This document shows, piece by piece, positions 29,557 to 39,203 of a DNA stretch of 64,000 bases. The first letter of the stretch is position 1; each line of letters starts with the position of its first letter. The notes beneath the pieces were generated by a model. The model worked only from the letters and a program-made list of their open reading frames with translations. It searched no databases and was not told where the DNA came from. The translations under genes and the position numbers were made by a program. Source of the stretch: Staphylococcus capitis subsp. capitis (GTDB lineage: Bacteria; Bacillota; Bacilli; Staphylococcales; Staphylococcaceae); contig NZ_CP145263.1 in assembly GCF_040739495.1 (NCBI RefSeq), positions 1,550,001-1,614,000 on the forward strand, written 5' to 3'.

Positions 29557-30485
29557 ATTAATTGTTTCCCAACTAGTGACTCTTGAACGCCACTAAGATA
29601 ATTAGCTACTAACATGCGTTTTTTCCCAGCAAGTTGCATATCCGTTAAAGCGATAGCATCGTTAGATCCTGTTCCAATAATGATAGCTTTTTTAGTAGTT
29701 TCAATAATTTTACCCGTATCTCCATTTTTACCTGTGATAACGTGAGCTGAGAATAATTTAAGGTTTTTGTCATCCATAGTTGTATATGCTACAGGCCATG
29801 GTGATAACCCACGTATATGATTATGAATATCTTGAGCACTTTGGTTCCAATTGATTCGTTCATCTTCTCTGCTAATGTTAGAAGCAAATGTCGCTTTTGC
29901 ATCATCTTGAGGAATACTATCATTCGTTTCATTAATAATCGAAGGCATTGTTTCTCTAAGTAAATCAGCACCAAGGAAACTTAATTTATCATGCATTGTA
30001 CCTACATTATCATCTTCCTCAATGTTAATTGCTTTCTGAGAAATAATATTACCAGCATCTAATTTTTTCACCATATACATTATCGTTATGCCTGTCTCTG
30101 CTTCGCCATCAATAATTGCTTGGTGAATGGGTGCGCCACCACGATATTTTGGTAGTAATGAAGCGTGTACATTAATTGCTCCTAAACGTGGGGCATTAAG
30201 TAAAGACTCAGGTAGTAATTGACCAAATGCAGCGGTAACAATTAAATCAGCATCTAACGTTAATAATTCTTCAAGTTCTGCTGAATCTTTAAGTTTTTCA
30301 GGCTGATAGATTTTAATGTCATGTTCAAGCGCTACTTTTTTTACAGGAGGTGGCGTCATAACTTTTTTACGACCAACTGGACGATCAGGTTGTGTCACCA
30401 CTGCAATCACGTCGTGTTCTGCAATTAACATTTCTAGTACTTTAGTTGAAAAGTCAGGTGTACCCATAAATATAATTTTACTCAT
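29553..30485 (-). CDS. fmt: Methionyl-tRNA formyltransferase
   Basis: Fmt formylates initiator Met-tRNA using 10-formyl-THF. From the ATG at 30485 ([20 protein letters not shown]) the protein has 310 residues; the ten extra residues of the longer frame (to 30515) are translated def-like sequence. The formyl-donor site [18 protein letters not shown] with its DAGNIISQ follow-up is intact, and a C-terminal beta-barrel tRNA-binding domain is present. It overlaps the deformylase-like gene by 8 nt (ATGAGTAA), the same junction as in plsX-fabD-fabG. Confidence 0.97.
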   Translation of the reverse strand: MSKIIFMGTPDFSTKVLEMLIAEHDVIAVVTQPDRPVGRKKVMTPPPVKKVALEHDIKIYQPEKLKDSAELEELLTLDADLIVTAAFGQLLPESLLNAPRLGAINVHASLLPKYRGGAPIHQAIIDGEAETGITIMYMVKKLDAGNIISQKAINIEEDDNVGTMHDKLSFLGADLLRETMPSIINETNDSIPQDDAKATFASNISREDERINWNQSAQDIHNHIRGLSPWPVAYTTMDDKNLKLFSAHVITGKNGDTGKIIETTKKAIIIGTGSNDAIALTDMQLAGKKRMLVANYLSGVQESLVGKQLI

Positions 30486-30966
30486 TTTCAAAATATGCCT
30501 CCACTTCATCTTCATTTAAAATACGATTTGCTTTCTCTGTAAAAAGGATACCATTTAAATGATCTACCATATGTAATATCATTCGAGCTACATCATCATA
30601 CGCTGTCAATTCAACTTGATTTCCATTTACATCATTGCATTGTACAACAATCATTTTACTTCTAGTTACCTCACCAAAAATATTAGGTAAAGTAATCGAA
30701 CCTTCAAGATCAGTAATTTCTTCATCAGAATGACTTTTAATGACTGGATTAATTAATTGAAGTAGTCCCTCGAGTTCCATATCGATTAATGCAACTCGTT
30801 GGTTCACCCCAATTTGTGGTGCACTAATTGCAGCAGCCTCTTCTGCATATAAAGTATCTTCTAAATCCTGTAATAATGATTTTAACTGGTCATCATATTG
30901 ATTCACGGTCTTAATTTCTTTTTTTAAAATCGGATGTGTAGATTTAACCAATTTCTTTACTGTCAT
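30478..30966 (-). CDS. Peptide deformylase-like protein lacking catalytic residues
   Basis: By fold this is a peptide deformylase (162 residues; AISAPQIG at 46-53 corresponds to the GxGxAAPQ motif). The two metal/catalytic motifs are altered. EGCLS has become EGSIT (88-92), so the metal-binding Cys is Ser90; HEXDH has become HMVDH (132-136), so the catalytic Glu is Met133. It should not deformylate. I remember a similarly degenerate second Pdf in S. aureus at the same place, which implies retention for another role. It is coupled to fmt by an 8-nt overlap. A functional def must lie elsewhere. Confidence 0.92.
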   Translation of the reverse strand: MTVKKLVKSTHPILKKEIKTVNQYDDQLKSLLQDLEDTLYAEEAAAISAPQIGVNQRVALIDMELEGLLQLINPVIKSHSDEEITDLEGSITLPNIFGEVTRSKMIVVQCNDVNGNQVELTAYDDVARMILHMVDHLNGILFTEKANRILNEDEVEAYFENE

Positions 30967-31186
30967 GCTAACGGCTCCTCTTTAAAATTCATCATATCAT
31001 TATAACTTACTTAAATTGAAATTGCGACCTTTCTTAAAAGTAATTTTAATTATTTAATGTCTTGCAACTTTAGTCTGAATTTGATTTATGGGAAAGTAAA
31101 ATAATTGATTTTAATCTATGAACTAATAAAATACTAAGTAAGGTAAGTTTATTAAAGACTTAAAAATCTGGACGGAGGTGAACATT

Positions 31187-31390
31187 ATGGAAGTAAATAA
31201 GGTAATATATATTTTATTAGCTGTTTTTCTAGGAAGCTTTGGCATTCATAAATTTTACGCTGGTAAACCATTTCAAGGAATTATGCATATTTTATTCTGT
31301 TGGACAGCCATTCCTCATATTCTAGCTATCATCAGTGCAATTTTAACTTTATTCAGACCAGCTGACGAATATGGTAATGTAACAATGTAA
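31187..31390 (+). CDS. TM2 domain-containing small membrane protein
   Basis: This 67-residue protein has two hydrophobic helices (about 4-20 and 30-55) joined by the TM2 signature: FLGSFGIHKFYAGKPFQGI followed by W and P residues. Function is unknown; TM2 proteins are widespread small membrane proteins. The start is the ATG at 31187, placed five bases after GGAGGTGA; the apparent GTG three codons upstream is part of that ribosome binding site. It lies alone on the plus strand between the deformylase-like gene and priA, whose transcription it opposes, so it is probably an insertion in the conserved priA-def-fmt order. Confidence 0.85.
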   Translation: MEVNKVIYILLAVFLGSFGIHKFYAGKPFQGIMHILFCWTAIPHILAIISAILTLFRPADEYGNVTM

Positions 31391-31436
31391 ATATAAAAGT
31401 TTATAGTTGGTTACACAACTGCTTCTAAAATATTTT

Positions 31437-31480
31437 AAAAAGGCAATTTCTGTATGATTAAAACAGAAATTGCCTTTTTG
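31437..31480. terminator. Bidirectional terminator between the TM2 gene and priA
   Basis: AAAAAGGCAATTTCTGT / ACAGAAATTGCCTTTTT is an almost perfect stem with A and T runs on both sides, between convergent genes. Confidence 0.9.
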
Positions 31481-31511
31481 CATTTATCTTATTTAAGCTC
31501 ATATGATAGTA

Positions 31512-33920
31512 TCACATCATCATTTGTGGGTTGATATCAATTTTAAGTGCTAATTTTTCTTTTACATACTGGTCATGATAATAATCATCTAAATATTGAA
31601 GTGCCTGATGTAATTGTGGTTCACTTTTATATTTTACTAAGATTTGGAAACGATATTCATTATTTATCCTTGATAAGGCTGCGGGCGATGGCCCTAGAAC
31701 TAAAGCTTTCTCACTTAAATGCTGCAATAATATTTGATGAATGTGTTTTGACGCTTCCATCACTTTTTTCATATCTTTATGTGAAATTGTAAAATTAATT
31801 AAGAAATAATAAGGTGGATATTTCCCTAGTTTACGAAAGTTCATTTCTTTTTGATAGAACGTGAGATAATCATTTAGTTTTACATCTTCAATAGCATAAT
31901 GTTCCGGATTATACGTTTGTATAATGACTTGACCTTCCTTTTCATGACGACCAGCACGACCAGAAACTTGAGTCAATAATTGATATGTTCGTTCACTTGC
32001 TCTAAAATCAGGCAAATTAAGCATGGTGTCAGCATTTAAGACACCAACTAATGTGATATTAGGATAATCTAAACCTTTCGCAATCATTTGCGTACCTAGG
32101 AGAATATCACCTTTACCCGCTTCAAAGTCATTTAGTAACTTTTCATGTGCACCCTTTTTAGATGTGGTATCAACATCCATTCGTATAATTCTTGATTCTG
32201 GAAATTCCTGTTGCAACAATTCCTCAACACGTTGCGTTCCAGTACCTACTTGTCTAATATGATCACTTTCGCAATTTGGGCATAAATTAGGTGGTGTTTC
32301 TTGATAACCACAATAATGACATTTCAGTTGATCAGTCGTTTTATGATATGTCAATGAAATATCACAATTAGGACATTGCGGAACATATCCACAATCTCTA
32401 CATAACATAAATGAAGCATAGCCTCTTCTATTTAAGAAAAGTACGATTTGTTCTTGTTTATCTAAGCATTGTTGAATCGCTTCTTTAAGCGAATTAGAGA
32501 ACATAGAGCGATTTCCTTCACTTAACTCTTCACGCATATCTACAATATTAATATGAGGTAATGCCTGTTGATTCACTCTATGTGGTAAGGATAGTAATTC
32601 GTAAACATCTTTCTCCGCTCTCGCATATGTTTCTAAACTTGGTGTCGCGCTTCCGAGTATGACAGGACATTGATGATATTGACTACGCCATTGTGCGATA
32701 TCTCTCGCATGATATCTTGGATAATCTTCCTGTTTATATGTAGATTCATGTTCCTCATCGATAATAATAATTCCTAATTTTTTAAAAGGTGCAAACACAC
32801 TCGAACGTGCACCTACACTTACACGCGCACGACCGTCACGGATTTTTTGCCATTCATCATAGCGTTCACCATTAGATAAACCTGAATGAAGTACAGCAAC
32901 ATCATCTCCAAAACGACGTTTGAACCTTAAAACCATTTGAGGTGTAAGGGCAATTTCTGGTACAAGCATCATCGCCTCTTTACCTTTATTTAAAACGGCT
33001 TCTATTGTTTGTAGATAAACTTCGGTTTTGCCAGAACCTGTCACACCATGTAGTAAAAAGGTTCTAGATTCATTGTGATCAATTTTATTTTTAACTGCTT
33101 CATAAGCCTGTTGTTGTTCAGTTGTAAGTTGACGTTTATCTTCTTGTTCAAATATGCGGTTAGCAAATGGATCACGATTAACCTCAGCATCATATTTTTC
33201 AACGTAGCCCTTTTTAATTAAAGAATCTAAACTAGACTTAGAGAATCCAATATCTTCTATTTCTTTTAAAAATATAGTGCGATGCGATTCCTCTAATAAA
33301 AAAGCGTATAAATCATATTGTTTCGCGTACTTTTCAAGTCGAGCTAAAACATCATCTCCATTGAATTCTTCTCTTACAGCAATCGCTCTTTGTGTTTTCT
33401 TCTTAATATTTTGAGTCAATAAAGTGACTTCTTGTACAAGTCCCTCTTTCATTAAAGAGAGCAGGTCATCTAAATCATTATTGTGTTGCGCATCTTTATA
33501 TAAATAGTGACCATCTTTATTAAATTTCTTTAAAATTGCTTCAGGTAGGTCATCCCCCTTAATTATTTCAAAAGCTTTATTATATTTTGCTTTTATTGCA
33601 CTCGGCAGCATAGCCTCAAGCACAGAAATACGTTTAGTAACGTGATAATGACTCATCCATTCACTTAATTGAACAAGTTCTGTAGTAAGCTCTGGTTGAA
33701 TATCTTGAACTTCTTTAATCGCTTTAAGCTTGGAGATGTTAACATCTTCATCAGGTTCATCTTGAATGTCCATCACATAGCCTTGGATAGTACGAGGTCC
33801 AAAAGGAACAATCACACGCACTCCAACTTGAACGACACTTTCTAAATGAGTCGGGACAATATAATCGAATTTAAAATCAACACTTTTAGATGGTATATCA
33901 ACAATTACTTTTGCAATCAT
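31512..33920 (-). CDS. priA: Primosomal protein N' (replication restart helicase PriA)
   Basis: PriA reloads the replisome at repaired forks. From the ATG at 33920 it has 802 residues; the GTG at 33929 lies within the Shine-Dalgarno AGGTGG, so I reject it. The N-terminal DNA-binding domain (about 1-110), helicase Walker A GVTGSGKT at 292-299, DEEH, and the eight-cysteine zinc region (CRDCGYVPQCPNCD, then CHYCGY, CPNC) are all visible. Its start overlaps the coaBC stop by 4 nt (ATGA), the usual coaBC-priA arrangement. Confidence 0.97.
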   Translation of the reverse strand: MIAKVIVDIPSKSVDFKFDYIVPTHLESVVQVGVRVIVPFGPRTIQGYVMDIQDEPDEDVNISKLKAIKEVQDIQPELTTELVQLSEWMSHYHVTKRISVLEAMLPSAIKAKYNKAFEIIKGDDLPEAILKKFNKDGHYLYKDAQHNNDLDDLLSLMKEGLVQEVTLLTQNIKKKTQRAIAVREEFNGDDVLARLEKYAKQYDLYAFLLEESHRTIFLKEIEDIGFSKSSLDSLIKKGYVEKYDAEVNRDPFANRIFEQEDKRQLTTEQQQAYEAVKNKIDHNESRTFLLHGVTGSGKTEVYLQTIEAVLNKGKEAMMLVPEIALTPQMVLRFKRRFGDDVAVLHSGLSNGERYDEWQKIRDGRARVSVGARSSVFAPFKKLGIIIIDEEHESTYKQEDYPRYHARDIAQWRSQYHQCPVILGSATPSLETYARAEKDVYELLSLPHRVNQQALPHINIVDMREELSEGNRSMFSNSLKEAIQQCLDKQEQIVLFLNRRGYASFMLCRDCGYVPQCPNCDISLTYHKTTDQLKCHYCGYQETPPNLCPNCESDHIRQVGTGTQRVEELLQQEFPESRIIRMDVDTTSKKGAHEKLLNDFEAGKGDILLGTQMIAKGLDYPNITLVGVLNADTMLNLPDFRASERTYQLLTQVSGRAGRHEKEGQVIIQTYNPEHYAIEDVKLNDYLTFYQKEMNFRKLGKYPPYYFLINFTISHKDMKKVMEASKHIHQILLQHLSEKALVLGPSPAALSRINNEYRFQILVKYKSEPQLHQALQYLDDYYHDQYVKEKLALKIDINPQMMM

Positions 33921-35119
33921 TGTTGCCACCTAGTTTCTAATTCATCTAAAATTTGTTTAGCTAATTCTACTTTTTTGCCCTTCTTTATATTGACCATATC
34001 TTTATTCTTAAAATGCATCGTCAATTCATTATCATCAGAACTAAATCCTATAGATTGATCACCTACATTATTTGAAATAATGACATCAGCATTTTTACGA
34101 GCTAATTTATCTTGCGCATACGCTTCAATATTTTGAGTTTCAGCAGCGAAGCCAACTAAATATTGATGCTTTTTGTTGTCACCTAAATACTTTAAGATAT
34201 CAGTTGTACGCTTGAATGTGACAGATAAGTCTCCTTCACGTTTCTTCATTTTATGATCTAGCACTTCTGAAGGTGTATAGTCTGAAACAGCAGCCGCTTT
34301 AAAAATAATATCTTGCGCATTATATCTTTCTTTTACAGCATTGAACATGTCCTCAGCACTTTGAACATGTATCACATTGATGCCCTTAGGATCTGTTAAT
34401 TGCGTAGGCCCTGTTACTAATGTTACTTCAGCCCCCTTCTCTCTAAGAGCTTCAGCTATCGCAAAGCCCATTTTACCTGAAGAACGATTTGTAACATATC
34501 TCACCGGATCAATGACTTCAACTGTAGGCCCTGCAGTTACTAGAGCTCTCTTCCCTGAAAATGAACTATCAGTCGAAACTGCATCATTATTGAAAAATTG
34601 GTTCATTACAGACACAATTTGCAACGGTTCTTCCATTCGTCCTTTTGCTACATAACCACAAGCTAAATACCCGTCACCAGGTTCAATGAAATGATAGCCA
34701 TCTCCTTTTAGAACTTCAATATTACGTTGAGTACGAGGATTTTCAAACATATGCACATTCATTGCTGGCGCAACAAACTTTGGCGTTTCAGTAGCAAGTA
34801 ACGTTGATGTAATCATATCGTCAGCGATACCTACACTTAACTTCGCAATTGTATTAGCTGTAGCTGGCGCTATAACAATTGCGTCTGCCCAATCGCCTAA
34901 AGATACATGTTGAATTTCTTCTGGTGTTTCTTCTTTAAAAGTATTGGTATAAACTGGATTTCTGCTAATAGCTTGAAATGAGAGTGGTGTAACAAACTCT
35001 TGTGCATGGTTAGAAAGCATTACTCTAACTTCATAACCTGCTTGAGTTAACTTACTCGTTAAATCTATCGCTTTATATGCTGCAATGCCTCCAGTTACAG
35101 CTAATAAAATGTGTTTCAT
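33917..35119 (-). CDS. coaBC: Bifunctional CoaBC (phosphopantothenoylcysteine decarboxylase/synthetase)
   Basis: CoaBC catalyses two steps of coenzyme A synthesis: CTP-dependent joining of cysteine to 4'-phosphopantothenate, then FMN-dependent decarboxylation to phosphopantetheine. The 400 residues consist of the flavoprotein CoaC domain (about 1-185; PAMNVHMFENPRTQ and the catalytic Cys in GYLACGYVAKGRM) and the CoaB synthetase domain (about 188-400; TAGPTVEVIDPVRYVTNRSSG, AAAVSDYTP). It is coupled to priA by a 4-nt overlap. A terminator after rpoZ and a 222-bp gap imply a separate promoter for this unit. Confidence 0.97.
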   Translation of the reverse strand: MKHILLAVTGGIAAYKAIDLTSKLTQAGYEVRVMLSNHAQEFVTPLSFQAISRNPVYTNTFKEETPEEIQHVSLGDWADAIVIAPATANTIAKLSVGIADDMITSTLLATETPKFVAPAMNVHMFENPRTQRNIEVLKGDGYHFIEPGDGYLACGYVAKGRMEEPLQIVSVMNQFFNNDAVSTDSSFSGKRALVTAGPTVEVIDPVRYVTNRSSGKMGFAIAEALREKGAEVTLVTGPTQLTDPKGINVIHVQSAEDMFNAVKERYNAQDIIFKAAAVSDYTPSEVLDHKMKKREGDLSVTFKRTTDILKYLGDNKKHQYLVGFAAETQNIEAYAQDKLARKNADVIISNNVGDQSIGFSSDDNELTMHFKNKDMVNIKKGKKVELAKQILDELETRWQQ

Positions 35120-35252
35120 TATATAATCTCCTTGATACTTAACTTAAAATATTCATTTAGACAGTTAAAATGTTCAATTCCTATGCATAATTAGAGCATG
35201 AACCATGTTCTTCATATTTAATTTTATTATACACAAATAAGTTTAATAATTA

Positions 35253-35316
35253 AAAAAACACACCTTAATCATTATGGATCACACATCTAAAATATGTGTC
35301 CTTAATAAGGTGTGTC
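35253..35316 (-). terminator. Intrinsic terminator after rpoZ
   Basis: Outer arms ACACACCTTATTAAG / TTAAGGTGTGT enclose a smaller ACACAT/ATGTGT hairpin, followed by TTTTTTT on the minus strand. Confidence 0.87.
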
Positions 35317-35341
35317 AAAGTTATAGACTAAAGTAAAAATA

Positions 35342-35553
35342 TTAACCTAAGTATTCTTCAGGAATTACTGGTTCAATTTTACCATCAGCAATTTCTTCTA
35401 AAGCTCTACCGACTGGTTTAGCTGAATGATAATTTTCTATAAGTGCTGTTTCATGTTTTTCATCTAACTCGCGTGCTCTTTTCGCAGCAGTTGTAGCGAT
35501 AAGATATTTAGAATTAATTTTTGCAGTAAGTTGGTTTAACGGTGGATTTAACA

Positions 35554-35554
<1 letters not shown>
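35342..35554 (-). CDS. rpoZ: DNA-directed RNA polymerase omega subunit
   Basis: Omega helps assemble and stabilise RNA polymerase by clamping beta'. The 70-residue protein has the family core KYLIATTAAKRARELDEK and ends soon after PVGRALEEIADGKIEP. It overlaps the gmk stop by one base, the conserved gmk-rpoZ pair of Firmicutes. Confidence 0.96.
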
Positions 35555-36180
<626 letters not shown>

Positions 36181-36417
36181 TTACGACCTCTCTAAGCTAT
36201 TCTTCTATTATTTAAATATAATATCATACCAAACTAAAGAATGTATAGGAGTACTTTTATCAGATTGATAAATAGTACTCCTTAATGCATTAACTTCAGT
36301 TTGATTATTTCACTAATGTTATTCACCATTCTATATTTTATAAAACTAAAACGATGACCGTTTAGATAACGCATGTTACAATATGATGAATGAAAAATTT
36401 TAAGGTGGCAGATAAAT

Positions 36418-38115
36418 ATGGCATATGATGGCTTATTTACTAAAAAGATGGTTGAATCATTACAAAATTTAGTTTCAGGTCGTATTCACAAGATAAATCA
36501 ACCTGAAAACGATACTATTATTATGGTAGTACGACAAAATCGTAAAAATCATCAATTATTGTTATCTATTCATCCTAGCTTTTCAAGATTACAAATTACA
36601 GATAAAAAATATGATAATCCATTTAATCCACCTATGTTCGCACGTGTTTTTCGTAAGCATTTAGAAGGTGGATTTATAGAAAATATACGTCAAGTTGGCA
36701 ATGATCGTCGTGTTGAAATTGATATTAAAAGTAAAGATGAAATCGGCGACACAATGCATCGTACTATTATATTAGAAATTATGGGGAAACATAGTAACCT
36801 TATTCTTGTAGATGAAAATCGCAAAATTATTGAAGGATTTAAGCATTTAACCCCCAATACTAACCAATATCGTACTGTAATGCCTGGCTTTGAATATGAA
36901 GCGCCTCCAAGTCAAAATAAGTTAAATCCTTATGAAATTTCTGGACAAGAAGCATTGAAATATATTGATTTCAATGCAGGCAAAATTTCTAAACAATTAT
37001 TAAACTCATTTGAAGGGTTTAGCCCACTTATTACAAATGAAATAGTTAGTCGTCGACAATTTATGACACAAGATACGCTACCAGAAGCATACGATGAAGT
37101 GATGGCTGAAACTACATTAACCCCGACTCCTGTTTTTCATAAAAATCATGAGACTGGCAAGGAAGATTTCTATTTTATGAAATTAAATCAGTTTTATGAT
37201 GATGTCGTAGAGTATGACTCACTTAACGATTTACTCGATCGTTATTATGATGCTCGTGGGGAACGAGAACGTGTTAAACAACGTGCAAATGATTTAGTCA
37301 GATTTGTACAACAACAATTGCAAAAACAACAAAATAAATTGAGTAAGTTAATTGATGAGTATGAGAGTGCTAAAGATAAAGAAACACAACAACTTTATGG
37401 TGAATTAATTACTGCAAACATTTACAGAATCAAGCAAGGTGATGAATCGGTAACGGCACTAAATTATTATACCGGCGAAGAAGTAAATATACCGCTCAAT
37501 CCAACTAAATCCCCTTCAGTAAATGCTCAATACTATTATAAGCAGTATAACCGACTTAAAACACGTGAACATGAATTAGATCATCAAATTCAGTTAACGA
37601 AAGAAAATATTGATTACTTTTCAAATATCGAGCAACAATTAGAACATATCACCGTTGATGACATAGATGATATCCGCGACGAATTAGCTGACCAAGGTTT
37701 TATGAAACAGCGTAAAAATACTAAAAAGAAAAAGAATGCTCAAATTCAATTACAAACATATCGTTCAAGCGATGGTGACACCATCTTAGTCGGTAAAAAT
37801 AATAAGCAAAATGATTACTTAACAAATAAAAAAGCACAAAAGTCTCATATTTGGTTCCATACTAAAGATATCCCAGGTTCGCATGTCGTTATTTTAAATG
37901 ATAGTCCTAGTGATGAAACAATTAAAGAGGCTGCAATGTTAGCTGGTTACTTTTCTAAAGCAGGAAATTCTGGTCAAATTCCGGTTGATTATACAGAAAT
38001 TAGAAATGTTCACAAACCATCTGGCGCAAAACCTGGCTTTGTAACTTATGACAATCAAAAAACATTATATGCAACACCAGACTATGATAAAATCCAACAA
38101 ATGAAAGAATCTTAA
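36418..38115 (+). CDS. rqcH: Ribosome quality control factor RqcH (NFACT family)
   Basis: RqcH binds 50S-peptidyl-tRNA complexes from stalled ribosomes and adds C-terminal alanine tails that mark the chain for degradation; older annotations call it fibronectin-binding protein. The 565 residues comprise NFACT-N with the tRNA-related Asp96-Arg97 pair (GNDRRVE), a middle region with coiled coil (about 285-330 and 370-430) and NFACT-R (about 440-540; LVGKNNKQNDYL, KAQKSHIWFHTKDIPGSHV). It follows AAGGTGGC and is divergent from gmk. Adhesin activity is not suggested: there is no signal peptide. Confidence 0.95.
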   Translation: MAYDGLFTKKMVESLQNLVSGRIHKINQPENDTIIMVVRQNRKNHQLLLSIHPSFSRLQITDKKYDNPFNPPMFARVFRKHLEGGFIENIRQVGNDRRVEIDIKSKDEIGDTMHRTIILEIMGKHSNLILVDENRKIIEGFKHLTPNTNQYRTVMPGFEYEAPPSQNKLNPYEISGQEALKYIDFNAGKISKQLLNSFEGFSPLITNEIVSRRQFMTQDTLPEAYDEVMAETTLTPTPVFHKNHETGKEDFYFMKLNQFYDDVVEYDSLNDLLDRYYDARGERERVKQRANDLVRFVQQQLQKQQNKLSKLIDEYESAKDKETQQLYGELITANIYRIKQGDESVTALNYYTGEEVNIPLNPTKSPSVNAQYYYKQYNRLKTREHELDHQIQLTKENIDYFSNIEQQLEHITVDDIDDIRDELADQGFMKQRKNTKKKKNAQIQLQTYRSSDGDTILVGKNNKQNDYLTNKKAQKSHIWFHTKDIPGSHVVILNDSPSDETIKEAAMLAGYFSKAGNSGQIPVDYTEIRNVHKPSGAKPGFVTYDNQKTLYATPDYDKIQQMKES

Positions 38116-38120
38116 TATAA

Positions 38121-38167
38121 ATAAATTCCGTGCGATAAACTGGATAAGTTATCGTACGGAATTTTTA
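38121..38167. terminator. Bidirectional terminator between rqcH and the VOC gene
   Basis: Arms AAATTCCGTGCGATAA / TTATCGTACGGAATTT stand between convergent genes, with T-rich sequence on both outer sides. Confidence 0.88.
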
Positions 38168-38180
38168 ATCATTCTCATCC

Positions 38181-38582
38181 TTATTCTGGTAGAGCAAGTT
38201 GGAAACTAACCCCAAACTTATCTTGAACCCAAGCAAACTCTCTAAAAGGTGGCATTTCAGTTTTAGGCATAAGAATAGCGCCTTCTTTTTTCAAGCCACT
38301 AAATAAGCGTTCCATTTCCATAGCATCTTTAACAGTGACATATAATGACATAGCAGGATTCATAGGCAATTCTTCACCATTATTCGCATCAATCGCCATA
38401 AATACTTGACCATTTAAAGTAAAGATAGAGTGTTGTACTGTTCCTGGAGTGCCAGGTCCATCTTCATCATATTTAACCATCGTCAATATTTCACTATCTT
38501 CGAATAGACTTGTATATAAATTAATTGCTTCTTCAGCTTGGTCATTGAACATAAGAAATGTTGTAATTTTAGGTATTTCCAC
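38181..38582 (-). CDS. VOC superfamily protein (PhnB/YjdN-like)
   Basis: This 133-residue protein is a glyoxalase-fold (vicinal oxygen chelate) protein of the PhnB-like type, with the repeated beta-alpha-beta-beta-beta units marked by ITTFLMFNDQAEEAINLYTSLF and FREFAWVQDKFGVSFQLALP. PhnB-like proteins have no settled biochemical role, and old names such as 3-demethylubiquinone methyltransferase are misleading. It starts after GGGGAGAT-type sequence and is flanked by a bidirectional terminator, so it is a single-gene unit. Confidence 0.85.
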   Translation of the reverse strand: MEIPKITTFLMFNDQAEEAINLYTSLFEDSEILTMVKYDEDGPGTPGTVQHSIFTLNGQVFMAIDANNGEELPMNPAMSLYVTVKDAMEMERLFSGLKKEGAILMPKTEMPPFREFAWVQDKFGVSFQLALPE

Positions 38583-38803
38583 TTTATATCTCCCCTAGTT
38601 TTTAAATTTTAATTACTTTACCAATTTAAGTATCTCGTATATCATTTTAACATGATAACTATTAGATTGTAGAATCTCACGATACAGATGAAACAAAACT
38701 ATGGCTTCATTTTTTTTATGTTTATAAGATAGCTTACCCTAATCTTATTGTCACATAACAATTTAAATAAAGCTTTTTACTATATAGGGAGGTATGGCTA
38801 AAA
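38583..38803. other. AT-rich spacer ahead of the 28-codon ORF
   Basis: The first half of the 376-bp gap between the VOC gene and the pyrE-side hypothetical gene. I see no hairpin or repeat of note; it presumably carries the promoters for the flanking VOC gene (minus) and the small ORF (plus). Confidence 0.4.
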
Positions 38804-38890
38804 ATGATAATTCATTATGGTCTTCCAATTTTAATTTTATTAGTTGTTTTACTTATCGGTTGGTTACTCACTAAAGTATTTATCCGTTAA
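38804..38890 (+). CDS. Putative 28-residue single-span membrane peptide
   Basis: ATG at 38804 opens a 28-codon frame, MIIHYGLPILILLVVLLIGW followed by LLTKVFIR. It is almost entirely one hydrophobic helix with a positive C-terminus. A GGGAGG motif lies about 11 bases upstream, and a strong hairpin terminator begins right behind the stop codon, which supports a real short transcript. A second ATG upstream (38794) reads a different frame and is too close to the Shine-Dalgarno. Size and composition recall small membrane proteins or type I toxin-like peptides, but I recognise no family. Confidence 0.55.
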   Translation: MIIHYGLPILILLVVLLIGWLLTKVFIR

Positions 38891-38891
38891 T

Positions 38892-38934
38892 AAAAAAGAG
38901 CCAAAGACATGAAATTTCATGTACTTTGGCTTTA
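38892..38934. terminator. Terminator behind the 28-codon ORF
   Basis: AAAGAGCCAAAG...ACTTTGGCTTT with inner ACATGAAATTTCATGT forms a long stem. A and T runs on both sides allow use by the plus-strand ORF and by the pyrimidine operon tail from the minus strand. Confidence 0.87.
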
Positions 38935-38958
38935 AATATTTTCAGATTTAATTTTCGA

Positions 38959-39177
38959 TTATAATTGTCCTTTATGACGTAAACTTTCTTTAGCTCTTTT
39001 AAATATATCACCAGAATGTGTGAATGCATCATCATCTATTGATTCTGAGAAATCTCGAACACTTTCGTCAATGCTTTTTAAGTTTTTTGGGGCTTTGTAA
39101 TCATCTTGTCTTTTTAGAAAATCATTACAATGCTTCATCGTAACATAAAGATAATTATTTTCATCTCTTTGAGTCAT
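38959..39177 (-). CDS. Conserved hypothetical protein downstream of pyrE
   Basis: I do not recognise a domain in this 72-residue hydrophilic, charged protein (MTQRDENNYLYVTMKHCNDF...). It has no signal peptide or membrane segment. It follows pyrE by 26 bp on the same strand behind a GGGGGAACGTG-type site, and is the last gene before the operon terminator. A gene of similar size is, as I recall, at the same place in S. aureus, which supports it being real. A link to pyrimidine metabolism is only suggested by position. Confidence 0.7.
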   Translation of the reverse strand: MTQRDENNYLYVTMKHCNDFLKRQDDYKAPKNLKSIDESVRDFSESIDDDAFTHSGDIFKRAKESLRHKGQL

Positions 39178-39203
39178 TCACGTTCCCCCTTCATAAACTT
39201 ATC

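Noticed and set aside
38794..38874. Alternative 26-codon reading frame starting MAKNDNSLW over the small membrane ORF
   Set aside because: Its ATG is only about one base from the GGAGG motif, too close for initiation; the hydrophobic frame at 38804 is better placed.
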